In this document: piece after piece, positions 7,231 to 15,904 of the stretch
How positions within the stretch are numbered: the stretch's first letter is position 1
Layout: each line of letters opens with the position of its first letter
Origin: Rhodococcus yunnanensis NBRC 103083
GTDB taxonomy: Bacteria; Actinomycetota; Actinomycetes; Mycobacteriales; Mycobacteriaceae
NCBI RefSeq assembly: GCF_001895005.1
Contig: NZ_BCXH01000001.1
Coordinates: 62,001-126,000 of the forward strand
Length of the DNA: 64,000 nt
Reading direction: 5' to 3'
Notes under the pieces: model-generated
Databases searched by the model: none
The model's input: the letters and a program-made list of their open reading frames with translations, nothing else
Told to the model about the DNA's origin: nothing
Translations under genes and position numbers: made by a program

Positions 7231-9951
7231 GTGTCGGTTCGTGGATACGGTGGTGGAGTGAATCACCGTCGTGAATCGATCGTCGACGCGGTAGTGGCTG
7301 CGTTCGGTGACCGGCGCTCGGCGTTCGTCGTGATCGAGGGCGTCCAGGGTGCAGGCAAGACGTCGGCGCTGGATGCCGTCGAGCATCGAATCCGAAGCCT
7401 CACCGACACCGATGTACGACGCGTCCGCGCGGTCCCGTGGGAAGCGTCCCTGCCGTATGGGATCGTCCGACAGGTCGTGGAAACCGAAGACGTATGGGAC
7501 GGGACCGATTCGCTCGAAACGCTGGTCCTTCGGATGAGTACCGCACTCGGCGCGATGGATCGACGCCGTGTTGTCGTACTCGTCGACGACGCCGAGAACG
7601 CCGACACCGATTCGCTCGAGCTGCTCGCGTCGCTCGTTCGATATCACCGCCGGTTGCCGATTGCGGTGGTGTGCACGCGGACTCTCGGCCCAGGCGGACT
7701 CTCGTCGGCGCACGATGTCCTGGGCCGAGCAGCGGAGTCGACGATTCCGATTCGATTGCTGGACACTGCAGAGGTCACGGACCTGGCCGCTCGATGCGGA
7801 ATCGTCCTCTCGCAGTCCGCGGCCGCACATCTGACGCTCCACACCGGCGGACGGCCGCGCCACACCGCGGCATTGTTGGCCGAACTGGCGCCGGACACGT
7901 GGACGGGAATTCGTCCCGGCCTTCCCGCGCCGCAGTTCGTGTCATCGGCAGTCCATGAGTCGCTCTCTACCTTCGATGTGAACGCGCGCAGATTGTGCAG
8001 TGCTGCAGCCGTGTTGGAGGTAGCGGCTGTTCCCGTCGTCGCTGCAGTCGCGGGGATCGACGGCGATCCATGGTCGGCGATCGACGACGCGGAACGAGCA
8101 GGATTGATCACGGTGAAGCAGCGATCGACCTCGACGGTCCTCGCGTGTCCCGACCCGATGGTGCGGGCTGCGATACTCGCTGCGCTCGGCCGCGTCGAGC
8201 AGAGCGCGCTGCATCGCGTGGCGGCGTCGGTCGTCGAAGACCGCGCTGACGTACTCGCACACCTGGTCGACGCGGCGTCCGGACCCGATTCCTCCCTGTC
8301 CGATCAGCTGGCGACGTTGGCCGTCGAACGGGCGGCGACGGGCGAATGGGCATCGGCGGCACGGTTGTACGCGCTGTCCAGCAGATCGAGCCGCGACACC
8401 CACACGCGCGACGACCGGCTCGTTCTCGCGGTGGACGCCCTCATCGGCGCCGGTGACATACCGGCAGCGTCCGGATACGTCGCCGAAATCGAGAGTTTCC
8501 GCGAAACCCCCATGCGAAGTGTCGTTCTCGGATACCTCGCAATTCTGCGTGGCCGACCACAGGAGGCCGAGGCGCGCCTCGCCCGGGCATGGGAACTCGT
8601 TCGGAGCAGACACGAACCCGGCGTCGCTGCAGTCATCTGTCACCGGCAGGTACTGCACAATCTCGCTCGCTGCAACGGTGCCCGGTTGGTCGAATGGGCC
8701 GATCGAGCTGTCGAGTTGGTGGGTGCGGACGATCCGACCGCCATCGAAGCGCAATCCATCCGTGGTCTCGGGTTGGGAAGTACCGGCCGAATCCCGGAAT
8801 CGCTGAGCAGCTATGAAAGCCTGTGGCAGCAGGCGAATACCGGTGCCGTGGGACAACGAGTACAGATGGGCGCCGGATGGTTGCATCTGGCGACGGACCG
8901 TATCGATGTCGCGCGCGGCGAATTGGAAGCCGCCGCGCCCACCGACTTTCTCGGTGGGTCGACACGAATTTCGTCGTGGGCGCAGGCATGGTTGGCGAGA
9001 GCGTACTTCGTGACCGGCGATTGGGACGCGGCCCTGCGGACAGCGACCTCGGGCGCCGACCTGGTGGAGAGATCGGGTGCGGCGCTGATCATTCCGTTGC
9101 TGCAGTGGACCGTGACTCAGATCCACGCTCTGCGCGGCGATTGGCAGGCAGCAGCGGATTCTGCCCGACTGGGTGACGCGGGTGCTCGTGAGTACGAGAT
9201 CATGCGAGTTCCCGCGGCTCTCGGCCGTGCCGCCATCGCCGAGGCACGGGCGGACTACACGGGTGTGCTGCGAGCTCTGGCACCACTGACCGAACTCTGG
9301 GCGCAGGCCGACGTCTCCGAACCCGGTTTCTGGCCGTGGCCGGACGTGTATGCGAATGCATTGGTCGTCGAAGGTCGGTTGTCGGAGGCCGACACGTTCC
9401 TGTCCCACCACGAGAAGATCGCCCTCGCGAGAGGGCATCGTTCGGCGCTGGCACGACTGGCCTGTGCACGTGGCCGATGGCATGGGGCGCGCGGCGAACT
9501 CGATGCTGCACGAGTGTCGTTCGAGGAGTCGCTCGCCGCCCTCGCGCCCCTGCCGCTGATCTACGATCGCGCTCGTGTCAATTACGTCTACGGGCTGACC
9601 CTGCGGCGTGCAGGTAAGCGCCGTGAGGCAGATGTCATCGTCTCGGCTGCGCGAGAAGACTATTCGGCTCTCGGTGCATCGACCTACGTGAGCCGATGCG
9701 ACCGAGAGCTCAAGGCCGGTGGCATGAACGCTGTCTTGAAGGACCGCTCGCACGACGCGCTGACTCCGCAGGAGGAGGCCGTGGCCGGTCTCGTGTCGAC
9801 CGGCTTGACCAATCGTGAAGTCGCCGCCGAGCTGTACCTGTCCGTCAAGACCGTTCAGTTCCATCTCACCCGTGTGTACTCGAAGTTGGGTATCCGGTCG
9901 AGGGCGGAACTGGCGGCGCGGAGCAGAGCCGGCGATGAGGCGGAGAGCTGA
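7231..9951 (+). CDS. LAL-family (MalT-like) LuxR regulator, probable activator of ben genes
   Basis: 906 residues. The N-terminal P-loop ATPase has Walker A 'GVQGAGKTS' (about residues 37-45) and Walker B 'VVVLVDDAE'. A long helical TPR-like middle follows, then a C-terminal LuxR HTH ('LTPQEEAVAGLVSTGLTNREVA...', about residues 845-900). This is the LAL class (large ATP-binding LuxR regulators). It begins 12 bp after benCD on the same strand, so it is probably co-transcribed and likely responds to the ben pathway; this is inference. The GTG at 7231 was kept because GGCGG lies upstream; GTG at 7258 is an alternative that would remove nine residues. No BenK-type transporter follows. Confidence 0.85.
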   Translation: MSVRGYGGGVNHRRESIVDAVVAAFGDRRSAFVVIEGVQGAGKTSALDAVEHRIRSLTDTDVRRVRAVPWEASLPYGIVRQVVETEDVWDGTDSLETLVLRMSTALGAMDRRRVVVLVDDAENADTDSLELLASLVRYHRRLPIAVVCTRTLGPGGLSSAHDVLGRAAESTIPIRLLDTAEVTDLAARCGIVLSQSAAAHLTLHTGGRPRHTAALLAELAPDTWTGIRPGLPAPQFVSSAVHESLSTFDVNARRLCSAAAVLEVAAVPVVAAVAGIDGDPWSAIDDAERAGLITVKQRSTSTVLACPDPMVRAAILAALGRVEQSALHRVAASVVEDRADVLAHLVDAASGPDSSLSDQLATLAVERAATGEWASAARLYALSSRSSRDTHTRDDRLVLAVDALIGAGDIPAASGYVAEIESFRETPMRSVVLGYLAILRGRPQEAEARLARAWELVRSRHEPGVAAVICHRQVLHNLARCNGARLVEWADRAVELVGADDPTAIEAQSIRGLGLGSTGRIPESLSSYESLWQQANTGAVGQRVQMGAGWLHLATDRIDVARGELEAAAPTDFLGGSTRISSWAQAWLARAYFVTGDWDAALRTATSGADLVERSGAALIIPLLQWTVTQIHALRGDWQAAADSARLGDAGAREYEIMRVPAALGRAAIAEARADYTGVLRALAPLTELWAQADVSEPGFWPWPDVYANALVVEGRLSEADTFLSHHEKIALARGHRSALARLACARGRWHGARGELDAARVSFEESLAALAPLPLIYDRARVNYVYGLTLRRAGKRREADVIVSAAREDYSALGASTYVSRCDRELKAGGMNAVLKDRSHDALTPQEEAVAGLVSTGLTNREVAAELYLSVKTVQFHLTRVYSKLGIRSRAELAARSRAGDEAES

Positions 9952-10047
9952 GTCAGCCGACTCGTTCGAACAACCCCCGGATGACCGCCGGGCCGCGTCC
10001 GAGCGACTGGGCGTAGTCCGACCAGAGGACTGCCGGCTCGCGCTCGC

Positions 10048-10818
10048 TCATCTGTTCATCGCTGTCGTGACGTGCTCGATGATCAGGCGCGACACCTGCT
10101 CGGACTGTTCGATGTTCGCGAGATGCGCGGCAGGGGAGAGGACATGGAACTCGGCGTCGGGGATACCGTCGGCGAGGATGCGCATGTCGGCCGGCGTCGT
10201 CGCGGGGTCGTGTTCGCCGGCGATGACGAGGGTCGGTGCGGTGATCTTGCCGAGATCTGCCCGGCTGTCCCATCCAGCGAGGGCCTCGCAGCAGGCTGCG
10301 TAACCCTCGTCGGGGGTCGAGGCGATCATCTGGCGGAAAGTGATTGTGTCGCCGTCGAATTCCGTGGTGAACCAGCGCGCGAGGACCGCGTCGGCAAGCG
10401 ATTGCGTGCCCGAGGTTCGCACCGTCGCAGCGCGGTCGAGCCAGCCCTGGGGCTCGCCGAATCGCGCCGACGTGCATAACAGGGTCAACGAGTCCACACG
10501 GCCGGGATGATTCACAGCGAGCCACTGAGCGACTGCACCGCCCAACGACAGCCCAATGACGTGCACTCGTTCACGACCGAGCGAATCGAGTACGGCAAGA
10601 ACATCGTCGGCGAGTTCGGTGACGGTATACGGGCCTGTCGGTACCGGTGAGAGCCCGTGGCCGCGCAGGTCCACGGCAACGACGTCGGCTACGGCAGTCA
10701 GCGCCTGGACTTGCGGGTTCCACATCGAGCGGTCGGAACCGAGTGATCCGATCAGCACCACGGTGACTGTGGACGGGGGAGCTGCTTCGACGAGGTCGTA
10801 GGCCAGTTCGACAGGCAT
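10048..10818 (-). CDS. 3-Oxoadipate enol-lactone hydrolase (PcaD-like)
   Basis: 256-residue alpha/beta hydrolase with nucleophile elbow 'GLSLGG', an oxyanion-side 'GSLGSDRSMW' motif and a C-terminal 'AAHLANIEQ' histidine. It closely resembles the N-terminal half of PcaL (46618-47781) along its length, including 'LLCTSARFG' and 'IASTxDEGYAACC(E/D)ALAGWD'. It would hydrolyse 3-oxoadipate enol-lactone, the meeting point of the catechol and protocatechuate branches. It stands alone, converging on the LAL gene with a 96-bp gap. It may serve the ben/cat branch while PcaL serves the protocatechuate branch. Confidence 0.85.
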   Translation of the reverse strand: MPVELAYDLVEAAPPSTVTVVLIGSLGSDRSMWNPQVQALTAVADVVAVDLRGHGLSPVPTGPYTVTELADDVLAVLDSLGRERVHVIGLSLGGAVAQWLAVNHPGRVDSLTLLCTSARFGEPQGWLDRAATVRTSGTQSLADAVLARWFTTEFDGDTITFRQMIASTPDEGYAACCEALAGWDSRADLGKITAPTLVIAGEHDPATTPADMRILADGIPDAEFHVLSPAAHLANIEQSEQVSRLIIEHVTTAMNR

Positions 10819-10875
10819 GCTTGCAGTCTAGCTCATGTTCGTATAGCGGCGGGATGTTCACATAACGCACATCGT

Positions 10876-11130
10876 GACAAAATCAGGTCTGCGTTGTCGC
10901 CCCATGCGTGCCCCGCGATGCTCGCCAGGCTGAGCGACCTCGTCGAGCAGCGATGCCAGTTCGTCATCGCAACGCACTCGCCGATCGTGCTGGCGCTACC
11001 GGGAGCGACGATATGCGAGATCTCCGACGACGGCACGATCGAAGACATCGAGTACGACACTGCTTCTCCGGGGCGTACGACGAGGGAGTTCTCGGCCGAC
11101 CCTGGGCGGTACCTTGGATTTCTTGCGTAG
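10876..11130 (+). pseudogene. C-terminal remnant of an AAA/ABC-type ATPase
   Basis: Only about 80 residues remain, and they match the end of COG3910-like predicted ATPases: an 'ALSP' segment normally following Walker B, the helix 'MLARLSDLVEQ', the H-loop 'FVIATHSPI', then 'LALPGATICEISDDG' and the conserved tail. Walker A, the signature motif and the expected Walker B acidic pair (DEPE in relatives, here DKIR) are missing or altered. A TTG at 10894 could start a short ORF, but no normal gene start is present. It is best read as a relic of a deleted gene. Confidence 0.65.
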
Positions 11131-11368
11131 TCTGCACGCTGGATCGAACCACGGCACGTCCAGCGTGCGGACACCTCGCAGATTCTGGCGTCGAAAGATG
11201 TTCGCCAAGTGCGCATTCCGATCGGCCTACCGGTGTCGGTTTCGATGTCGCCGCTTCGGATACTCCGCATCCGGCTAGCCGAGGTGCTCCCATCCGTGTA
11301 GCACTACTTCGCAGACGTTCTACTGCGAAGTGCCGCCGTCGATGCAATCGTATGGGCATAGTGGTGGC
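11131..11368. other. Intergenic stretch with two hairpins
   Basis: No gene is supported here. CACGCTGGA (11135-11143) pairs with TCCAGCGTG (11159-11167), and CTTCGCAG (11307-11314) pairs with CTGCGAAG (11323-11330). Neither is followed by a clear T-run, so their role as terminators is tentative. Confidence 0.4.
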
Positions 11369-11779
11369 ATGACTATCGATGCCGATCGCCAGCGCGTCCC
11401 TGCAGTTTCACCCCGCACCGATTCCGCGCGGCATGCGGCGCTGATGGGTGCGGGGTTGCTAGCGATGGGCGTGTTGCACTTCGCTGTGCCGGAGAAGTTC
11501 GATGAGCAGATCCCTCCCGTGATTCCCGGCAAGCCTCGCACTCTGACATACGTGTCGGGTGTCGCCGAGGCGGCAATCGGCGCAGGGTTGCTGCACCCGA
11601 AGACCCGCAGACACGCAGCCTCCGCCGCGGTAGCTTTGTTCGTCGCTGTCTATCCTGCCAATCTGAACATGGTGCGTCTGAATTGGGACCGGCCTTGGTT
11701 GCGCGCCGCCGCACTCGCGCGCCTTCCCTTTCAGATTCCGATGATTACCAGTGCCCTGGCCATCCGACGGGGAGCCTGA
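11369..11779 (+). CDS. DoxX-like small membrane protein
   Basis: 136 residues with about four hydrophobic segments ('ALMGAGLLAMGVLHF', 'YVSGVAEAAIGAGLL', 'AASAAVALFVAVYPANL', C-terminal 'PFQIPMITSALAI'). The pattern, including 'GVLHF' in helix 1 and 'YPANLNM' in helix 3, matches DoxX/COG4270-type membrane proteins of unknown function. The ATG at 11369 was chosen because it precedes a typical short hydrophilic N-terminus; an in-frame GTG at 11330 would add 13 residues and overlaps a hairpin. Function cannot be stated further. Confidence 0.7.
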   Translation: MTIDADRQRVPAVSPRTDSARHAALMGAGLLAMGVLHFAVPEKFDEQIPPVIPGKPRTLTYVSGVAEAAIGAGLLHPKTRRHAASAAVALFVAVYPANLNMVRLNWDRPWLRAAALARLPFQIPMITSALAIRRGA

Positions 11780-11782
11780 GGG

Positions 11783-12202
11783 TTGGACAGAGTGGTCGTG
11801 CGGGTCGTCTGGCTAGTTATCTCGGTGGTTGCGGTGGGGTACGCCGTCTCCAGCGCGGGCGATCCGGTCTCCGGGGTGTCACTCGGGTGCGCAAAGATTG
11901 GGGAATACGGCGCCGACACTGCTGTGCGATGCGATGATTCGATCGCTCAGGTATTCGGCGCATGGCGGCTCGTCCTGCTGGGCGCGCTGTTGTCCGGTCC
12001 ACCTCTGCTTGCAGCGTTTTCGAGGCGAAGGTCCGTCTGGTGGCTCGCGGTCGTGGCACTCGTTGTGGTGGGTCTGACGGGGCTGGCCATGTGGACGACG
12101 ATCTGGATCTTGCTCTTGGTCGCGCTACCACTCGCAGGCGTAGGTTCTGTGGCCGTCATGGTCGATACCGCCGTGCGCGTCTCGAGGCCCGAACGATCAT
12201 GA
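11783..12202 (+). CDS. Hypothetical four-helix membrane protein
   Basis: 139 residues not recognised as a named family. The N-terminal hydrophobic segment 'VVWLVISVVAVGYAV' is followed by an extracytoplasmic loop with two cysteines ('LGCAKIG', 'VRCDDS'), a second helix 'LVLLGALLSGPPLLAAF', then two closely spaced C-terminal helices. The TTG at 11783 lies 4 bp after the DoxX-like gene, suggesting co-transcription; GTG at 11792 or 11795 are alternatives. The two loop cysteines could form a disulfide outside the membrane (inference). Confidence 0.55.
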   Translation: MDRVVVRVVWLVISVVAVGYAVSSAGDPVSGVSLGCAKIGEYGADTAVRCDDSIAQVFGAWRLVLLGALLSGPPLLAAFSRRRSVWWLAVVALVVVGLTGLAMWTTIWILLLVALPLAGVGSVAVMVDTAVRVSRPERS

Positions 12203-12532
12203 CGCCCGGCGGTCCGACCGATCGCGGACATGCTGCCGGACGCTGTGAGGCTGCGAATCGACCGCGCTGCGCGCGTGCTTATCGCCCACTGCCGCAATCA
12301 CATGGTCGACCAGGAGCATCTCTTACTCGACGTTTGGGCAGGTGGGATGACGTCCCACTTGGCGCCGAACGCGTCCGCCACCGCCGAGTGCGACGAGGCG
12401 AAGTCGCCCCAGGCGAAATGATGCTCGCTCGACCAATCGGGATTCGAATCCGAGTGTAGCGGCCCGACTTGGTTCTTCGATTCAGAAGGGTTGAGCGAGT
12501 TGATCATTCCTCCACGGTGAGTAGAGCGACCG
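12203..12532. other. 330-bp stretch without a convincing gene
   Basis: Short open frames exist on both strands (12230-12421 plus; 12298-12507 minus), but neither has a good ribosome site nor resembles a known family. No repeat or clear terminator was seen. Confidence 0.4.
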
Positions 12533-13306
12533 TCAAACGAAGAGCATTCCGCCGTCGATGAGGGCGGACTGTCCGGTCATGTAGTTGGAGTCCGGCCCGG
12601 CGAGATAGGACACGTACGCTGCGACGTCCTCACCGGTCGAGACGCGTCCTAGGGTGATCCCCGCTGCCATGGCCTTCATGGACTCGCCCTTGCCGACGCC
12701 ATTGATTGCTCCGAGGTCGCGGTCGACCTCTACCCACATGTTGGTATCGACGATGCCGGGGCAGTATGCGTTCACAGTGATGCCGTGCTCGGCCCACTCC
12801 TGCGCTGCGGCCTGCGTCAGAGCGCGCACACCGAACTTGGACGAGCTGTACACGCCGAGAAGCGGGAATCCCTTGTGGCCGGCGATCGAGGATGCTCCGA
12901 TGATCTTGCCGCCTGTGCCCTGCGCGATCATGACGCGGGCAGCTTCTGTGTAGCAGAGGAACATTCCGCGGCCGTTGACTGCGTGGATTTTGTCGTACTC
13001 TTCGGGGGTGACGTCGAGCAGGGCTTTCGTCTGGGCGATGCCGGCATTGGCGACGATGATATCGAGGGAACCCAACCGGGCAGCGGTGTCCGTCATGAGT
13101 GCACGCACGGACTCGTGATCGCTGACATCACCGCTCAGTGCGACGGTGCGTACACCGTGTGCTGCGACCTCGCTCTGGGTCTTCTCGAGTGCTTCGGACA
13201 TCGACGGGAGGTCGGACAGGGCGATGTCGTGACCGTCCTGCGCGAGTCGGAGTGCGATCGATCTGCCGATGCCGCGTGCCGACCCCGTTATGTGTGCGAC
13301 CGTCAT
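12533..13306 (-). CDS. SDR oxidoreductase, acetoin/diacetyl reductase-like
   Basis: 257 residues, classical SDR: 'TGSARGIG' cofactor motif, 'NAG' after strand 4, catalytic Ser in 'GASSIAG', Tyr and Lys in 'YSSSKFG'. The pattern ('VNGRGMFLCYTEAARVMI', 'VDTNMW', C-terminal 'IDGGMLF') resembles bacterial diacetyl/acetoin reductases (ButA type), which interconvert diacetyl, acetoin and 2,3-butanediol. AGGAGGA lies 6 bp before the ATG. It is the last gene of a four-gene minus-strand operon headed by a BVMO, 48 bp after the zinc alcohol dehydrogenase. Exact substrate is inferred from family and context. Confidence 0.8.
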   Translation of the reverse strand: MTVAHITGSARGIGRSIALRLAQDGHDIALSDLPSMSEALEKTQSEVAAHGVRTVALSGDVSDHESVRALMTDTAARLGSLDIIVANAGIAQTKALLDVTPEEYDKIHAVNGRGMFLCYTEAARVMIAQGTGGKIIGASSIAGHKGFPLLGVYSSSKFGVRALTQAAAQEWAEHGITVNAYCPGIVDTNMWVEVDRDLGAINGVGKGESMKAMAAGITLGRVSTGEDVAAYVSYLAGPDSNYMTGQSALIDGGMLFV

Positions 13307-13354
13307 TGTATTCCTCCTGAATTCGTTTGTACGAGAACTGAAACGAGTCGACTC

Positions 13355-14404
13355 TCAGGCCGTCGGATCGACGAGTAGCTTCATCTTGCGTCCGGCGCGG
13401 AGTTCTTCGAATCCGCCGTCGACGACGTCGCTGAGTGCGATCGTGTCGACCCAACCGGTGGTGTCGTAGTGTCCCTTGGCCATCAGGTCGATTACTGCGC
13501 GGTAGTCGTCGCTGGTGTAGCAGATGGTGCCCTGGATGCGTCGTTCCTGAAGGACGAGGTTGAGCAGGGGCGTGGTGAGGGGCTTGTCGTAGATGGCGAC
13601 GCTGATCAGTGGCCGCCGCTCGCCGACGCAGTTGAGTGCGGACTCGATGGCTGGAGTGACGCCGGCGGCGTCGAATGCAGCGTCGACGCCGTCGCCGTTG
13701 GTCCGATCTGCGATCAAGGCCGGCACGTCGACCGCCAGTGGGTCGAGTGTGCGGGCACCAAGTGCTTCGATCGAACGGCGCCGGGTTGCCGAAGGTTCCA
13801 CGACGTCGATCTCGGTGAGGCCCATTCCGCGGAGTGCGAACCAGATACCGATTCCGATCGGGCCCGCGCCGTAGATGAGAGCGCGACTGTGGTCACCGAC
13901 CTCACCGAGTACTGCCGCGTGATACGCGACCGACAGAGGTTCGACAAGGGCGCCCATCTCGACGGGGATGGCGTCGGGCAGCTTGTGAATCTGGTTGCGG
14001 GGCACCACTGTGTATTCCGCCATTCCGCCGTCGGCCATCAGTCCGTGGAAACCGATCTGTTTGCACAGGTTGTACTGACCATTGCGACAGGGACGGCATT
14101 CGCCACATCGGTAGATCGGTTCGATGGTGACCGCATCGCCTTCGGTCACGTCGACGACGCCTGCGCCGACAGCTGCGACTATGCCCGAGAATTCGTGGCC
14201 GAGGACCACCGGCATTGCTCTGTTGGTCAGTGGGTGTGGTTCGGACGGTGAGATGAAGATCGGACCGTCGTAATATTCGTGAAGGTCAGTGCCGCAGATG
14301 CCGTTACGTGCGATTTCGACCTTGACCTGTCCTGGTCCGGGGTTGGGCTCGGGAACGTCTTCGACCTCGACTTTGTGGTTGCCGTAGTAGACAGCTGCGC
14401 GCAT
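13355..14404 (-). CDS. Zinc-dependent 2,3-butanediol dehydrogenase-like alcohol dehydrogenase
   Basis: 349 residues, medium-chain dehydrogenase. Catalytic zinc ligands are visible in 'GICGTDLHEY' (C) and 'LGHEFSG' (H, E); the structural zinc site is 'CGECRPCRNGQYNLC'. The insertion 'GPIFISPSEPHPLT' before the catalytic His is characteristic of the (R,R)-2,3-butanediol dehydrogenase subfamily. It should oxidise a vicinal diol to an alpha-hydroxyketone with NAD+. It sits 45 bp after the aldehyde dehydrogenase and 48 bp before the SDR. Other secondary-alcohol substrates are possible. Confidence 0.82.
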   Translation of the reverse strand: MRAAVYYGNHKVEVEDVPEPNPGPGQVKVEIARNGICGTDLHEYYDGPIFISPSEPHPLTNRAMPVVLGHEFSGIVAAVGAGVVDVTEGDAVTIEPIYRCGECRPCRNGQYNLCKQIGFHGLMADGGMAEYTVVPRNQIHKLPDAIPVEMGALVEPLSVAYHAAVLGEVGDHSRALIYGAGPIGIGIWFALRGMGLTEIDVVEPSATRRRSIEALGARTLDPLAVDVPALIADRTNGDGVDAAFDAAGVTPAIESALNCVGERRPLISVAIYDKPLTTPLLNLVLQERRIQGTICYTSDDYRAVIDLMAKGHYDTTGWVDTIALSDVVDGGFEELRAGRKMKLLVDPTA

Positions 14405-14449
14405 GGCTTACTCCTTCTAGTCCGGTGCTGGTTGTCTCGAGACGCAAGA

Positions 14450-15820
14450 TCACAGGGTGCGAACGAGTTTCTTGTTCGCGAATTCGTCGAGTCCGAAGCG
14501 GCCGAGTTCGCGGCCGATGCCCGATGTCTTGACCCCGCCGAAGGGCATGTCGGGTGCGCTCTTGATCGTCGTGTTTATTCCGACCATGCCGACATCGAGC
14601 CGGTCGGTGACGTACGCGGCTTCGGCGTCGTCGGTGGTGAAGATCGCACTCCCGAGCCCGAATGCTGAATCGTTGGCGAGATCGATTGCGGCGTCGGTCG
14701 ATTCGACCTTGTGGAGTACCGCGACCGGTCCAAACAGTTCCTCGCGATATGCGCGCATCTGCGGGGTGACGCCGGAAAGCACGGTGGCAGGGTAGTAGGC
14801 GCCGTCGCCGTCGGGCACGGTCCCGCCGAGGTGGACGGTCGCGCCTTTGGCGACAGCGTCGGCGACTTGTTCGGCGATTTCGTCGCGTCCATCGACGCTC
14901 GACATAGGTCCCAACCGCGTCGCGGGATCCGATGGCTCGCCCATCGTCCAGGTTCGAGCGGCATCGACGAACCCCTCGAGGAAATCGTCCCACACGGTGG
15001 CATCGACGATCATCCGCTTCGACGATGTGCAGGCCTGACCGGCGTTGCCGAATCGGCCGGGGACTGCGGCGGAAATGGCGTCGTTCACATCGGCGCTCCG
15101 GAGTACAAGGAAAGGGTCGGATCCGCCGAGCTCGAGTACGGCCTTTTTCATGTGTTTCCCAGCCAGCTGGCCGACGATGCTTCCCGCACGTTCCGATCCG
15201 GTGAGCGAGACTCCTTGCAAACGGGGGTCGGCGATGAAGCCGGCGATCTGGTCGCTGGAGGCAAAGATGTTCTGGTAAACGCCCGTTGGGCTGCCGGCAT
15301 CACGCAGCAAGGCCTCGATCGCCAGAGCTTGCTGTGGGCAGTTACTGGCGTGCTTGAGCAGAATCGTGTTGCCCAGCAGTAGGTTCGGAGCGACAAAGCG
15401 TGCGACCTGATAGTAGGGAAAGTTCCAGGGCATGATCCCCACCAGAGCTCCGATGGGGACCGTGCGCACCAACGCTCGTCCAGAACCGGCAATGTCGAGT
15501 TCCTCGTCGACCAGCAGGTCTCGGCCCTTGGTCGCGTAGTACCGGAAGATCGACGCGGACAGTTTCACTTCCCCGCGGGCCTGCGCGATCGGCTTACCCA
15601 TCTCGAGCGTCATCAGTTCGGCAAGTTCGGTTTCGCGTTCGCGGTGCAGGTCGGCCACGCGGTGCAGAACCGCAGCGCGTTCGCCGACCTCTGTGATGCG
15701 CCACGCCCTGTAAGCCTCGTCCGCGGCGCCGAGTGACGCCGAAGCCTGTTCGTCCGACAGCGTCTCGAATTTTGCCACGACGGTGCCGGTTGTGGGATCG
15801 GTGGTTGCGTATTTGCTCAT
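14450..15820 (-). CDS. NAD(P)-dependent aldehyde dehydrogenase (succinate-semialdehyde DH-like)
   Basis: 456 residues. General base Glu in 'LELGGSDPF', nucleophile Cys in 'GNAGQACTSSKRM', and 'MPWNFPYYQ' near the active site place it with GabD/SSADH-like aldehyde dehydrogenases of the shorter type. The ATG at 15818-15820 has GAAAG about 8 bp upstream and starts 'MSKYATTDP'; the frame extends further upstream without a better site. In this operon it probably oxidises the aldehyde or omega-oxoacid formed after BVMO cleavage of a hydroxyketone (inference). Confidence 0.85.
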   Translation of the reverse strand: MSKYATTDPTTGTVVAKFETLSDEQASASLGAADEAYRAWRITEVGERAAVLHRVADLHRERETELAELMTLEMGKPIAQARGEVKLSASIFRYYATKGRDLLVDEELDIAGSGRALVRTVPIGALVGIMPWNFPYYQVARFVAPNLLLGNTILLKHASNCPQQALAIEALLRDAGSPTGVYQNIFASSDQIAGFIADPRLQGVSLTGSERAGSIVGQLAGKHMKKAVLELGGSDPFLVLRSADVNDAISAAVPGRFGNAGQACTSSKRMIVDATVWDDFLEGFVDAARTWTMGEPSDPATRLGPMSSVDGRDEIAEQVADAVAKGATVHLGGTVPDGDGAYYPATVLSGVTPQMRAYREELFGPVAVLHKVESTDAAIDLANDSAFGLGSAIFTTDDAEAAYVTDRLDVGMVGINTTIKSAPDMPFGGVKTSGIGRELGRFGLDEFANKKLVRTL

Positions 15821-15904
15821 CAGCATGTCTTTCGTGGCAGGACGCCGGCCGGGGAACAAGGCTGCGGCCGGCGATATCGATGCGGTGTCGTCGGGACTTC
15901 GAGA

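Noticed and set aside
7942..9864. A 640-codon open frame antisense to the LAL regulator
   Set aside because: No recognisable domain and biased composition; the plus-strand LAL gene has intact ATPase and HTH motifs.
12230..12421. 63-codon open frame in an otherwise empty stretch
   Set aside because: No ribosome site, no family resemblance, and an equally long frame on the other strand.
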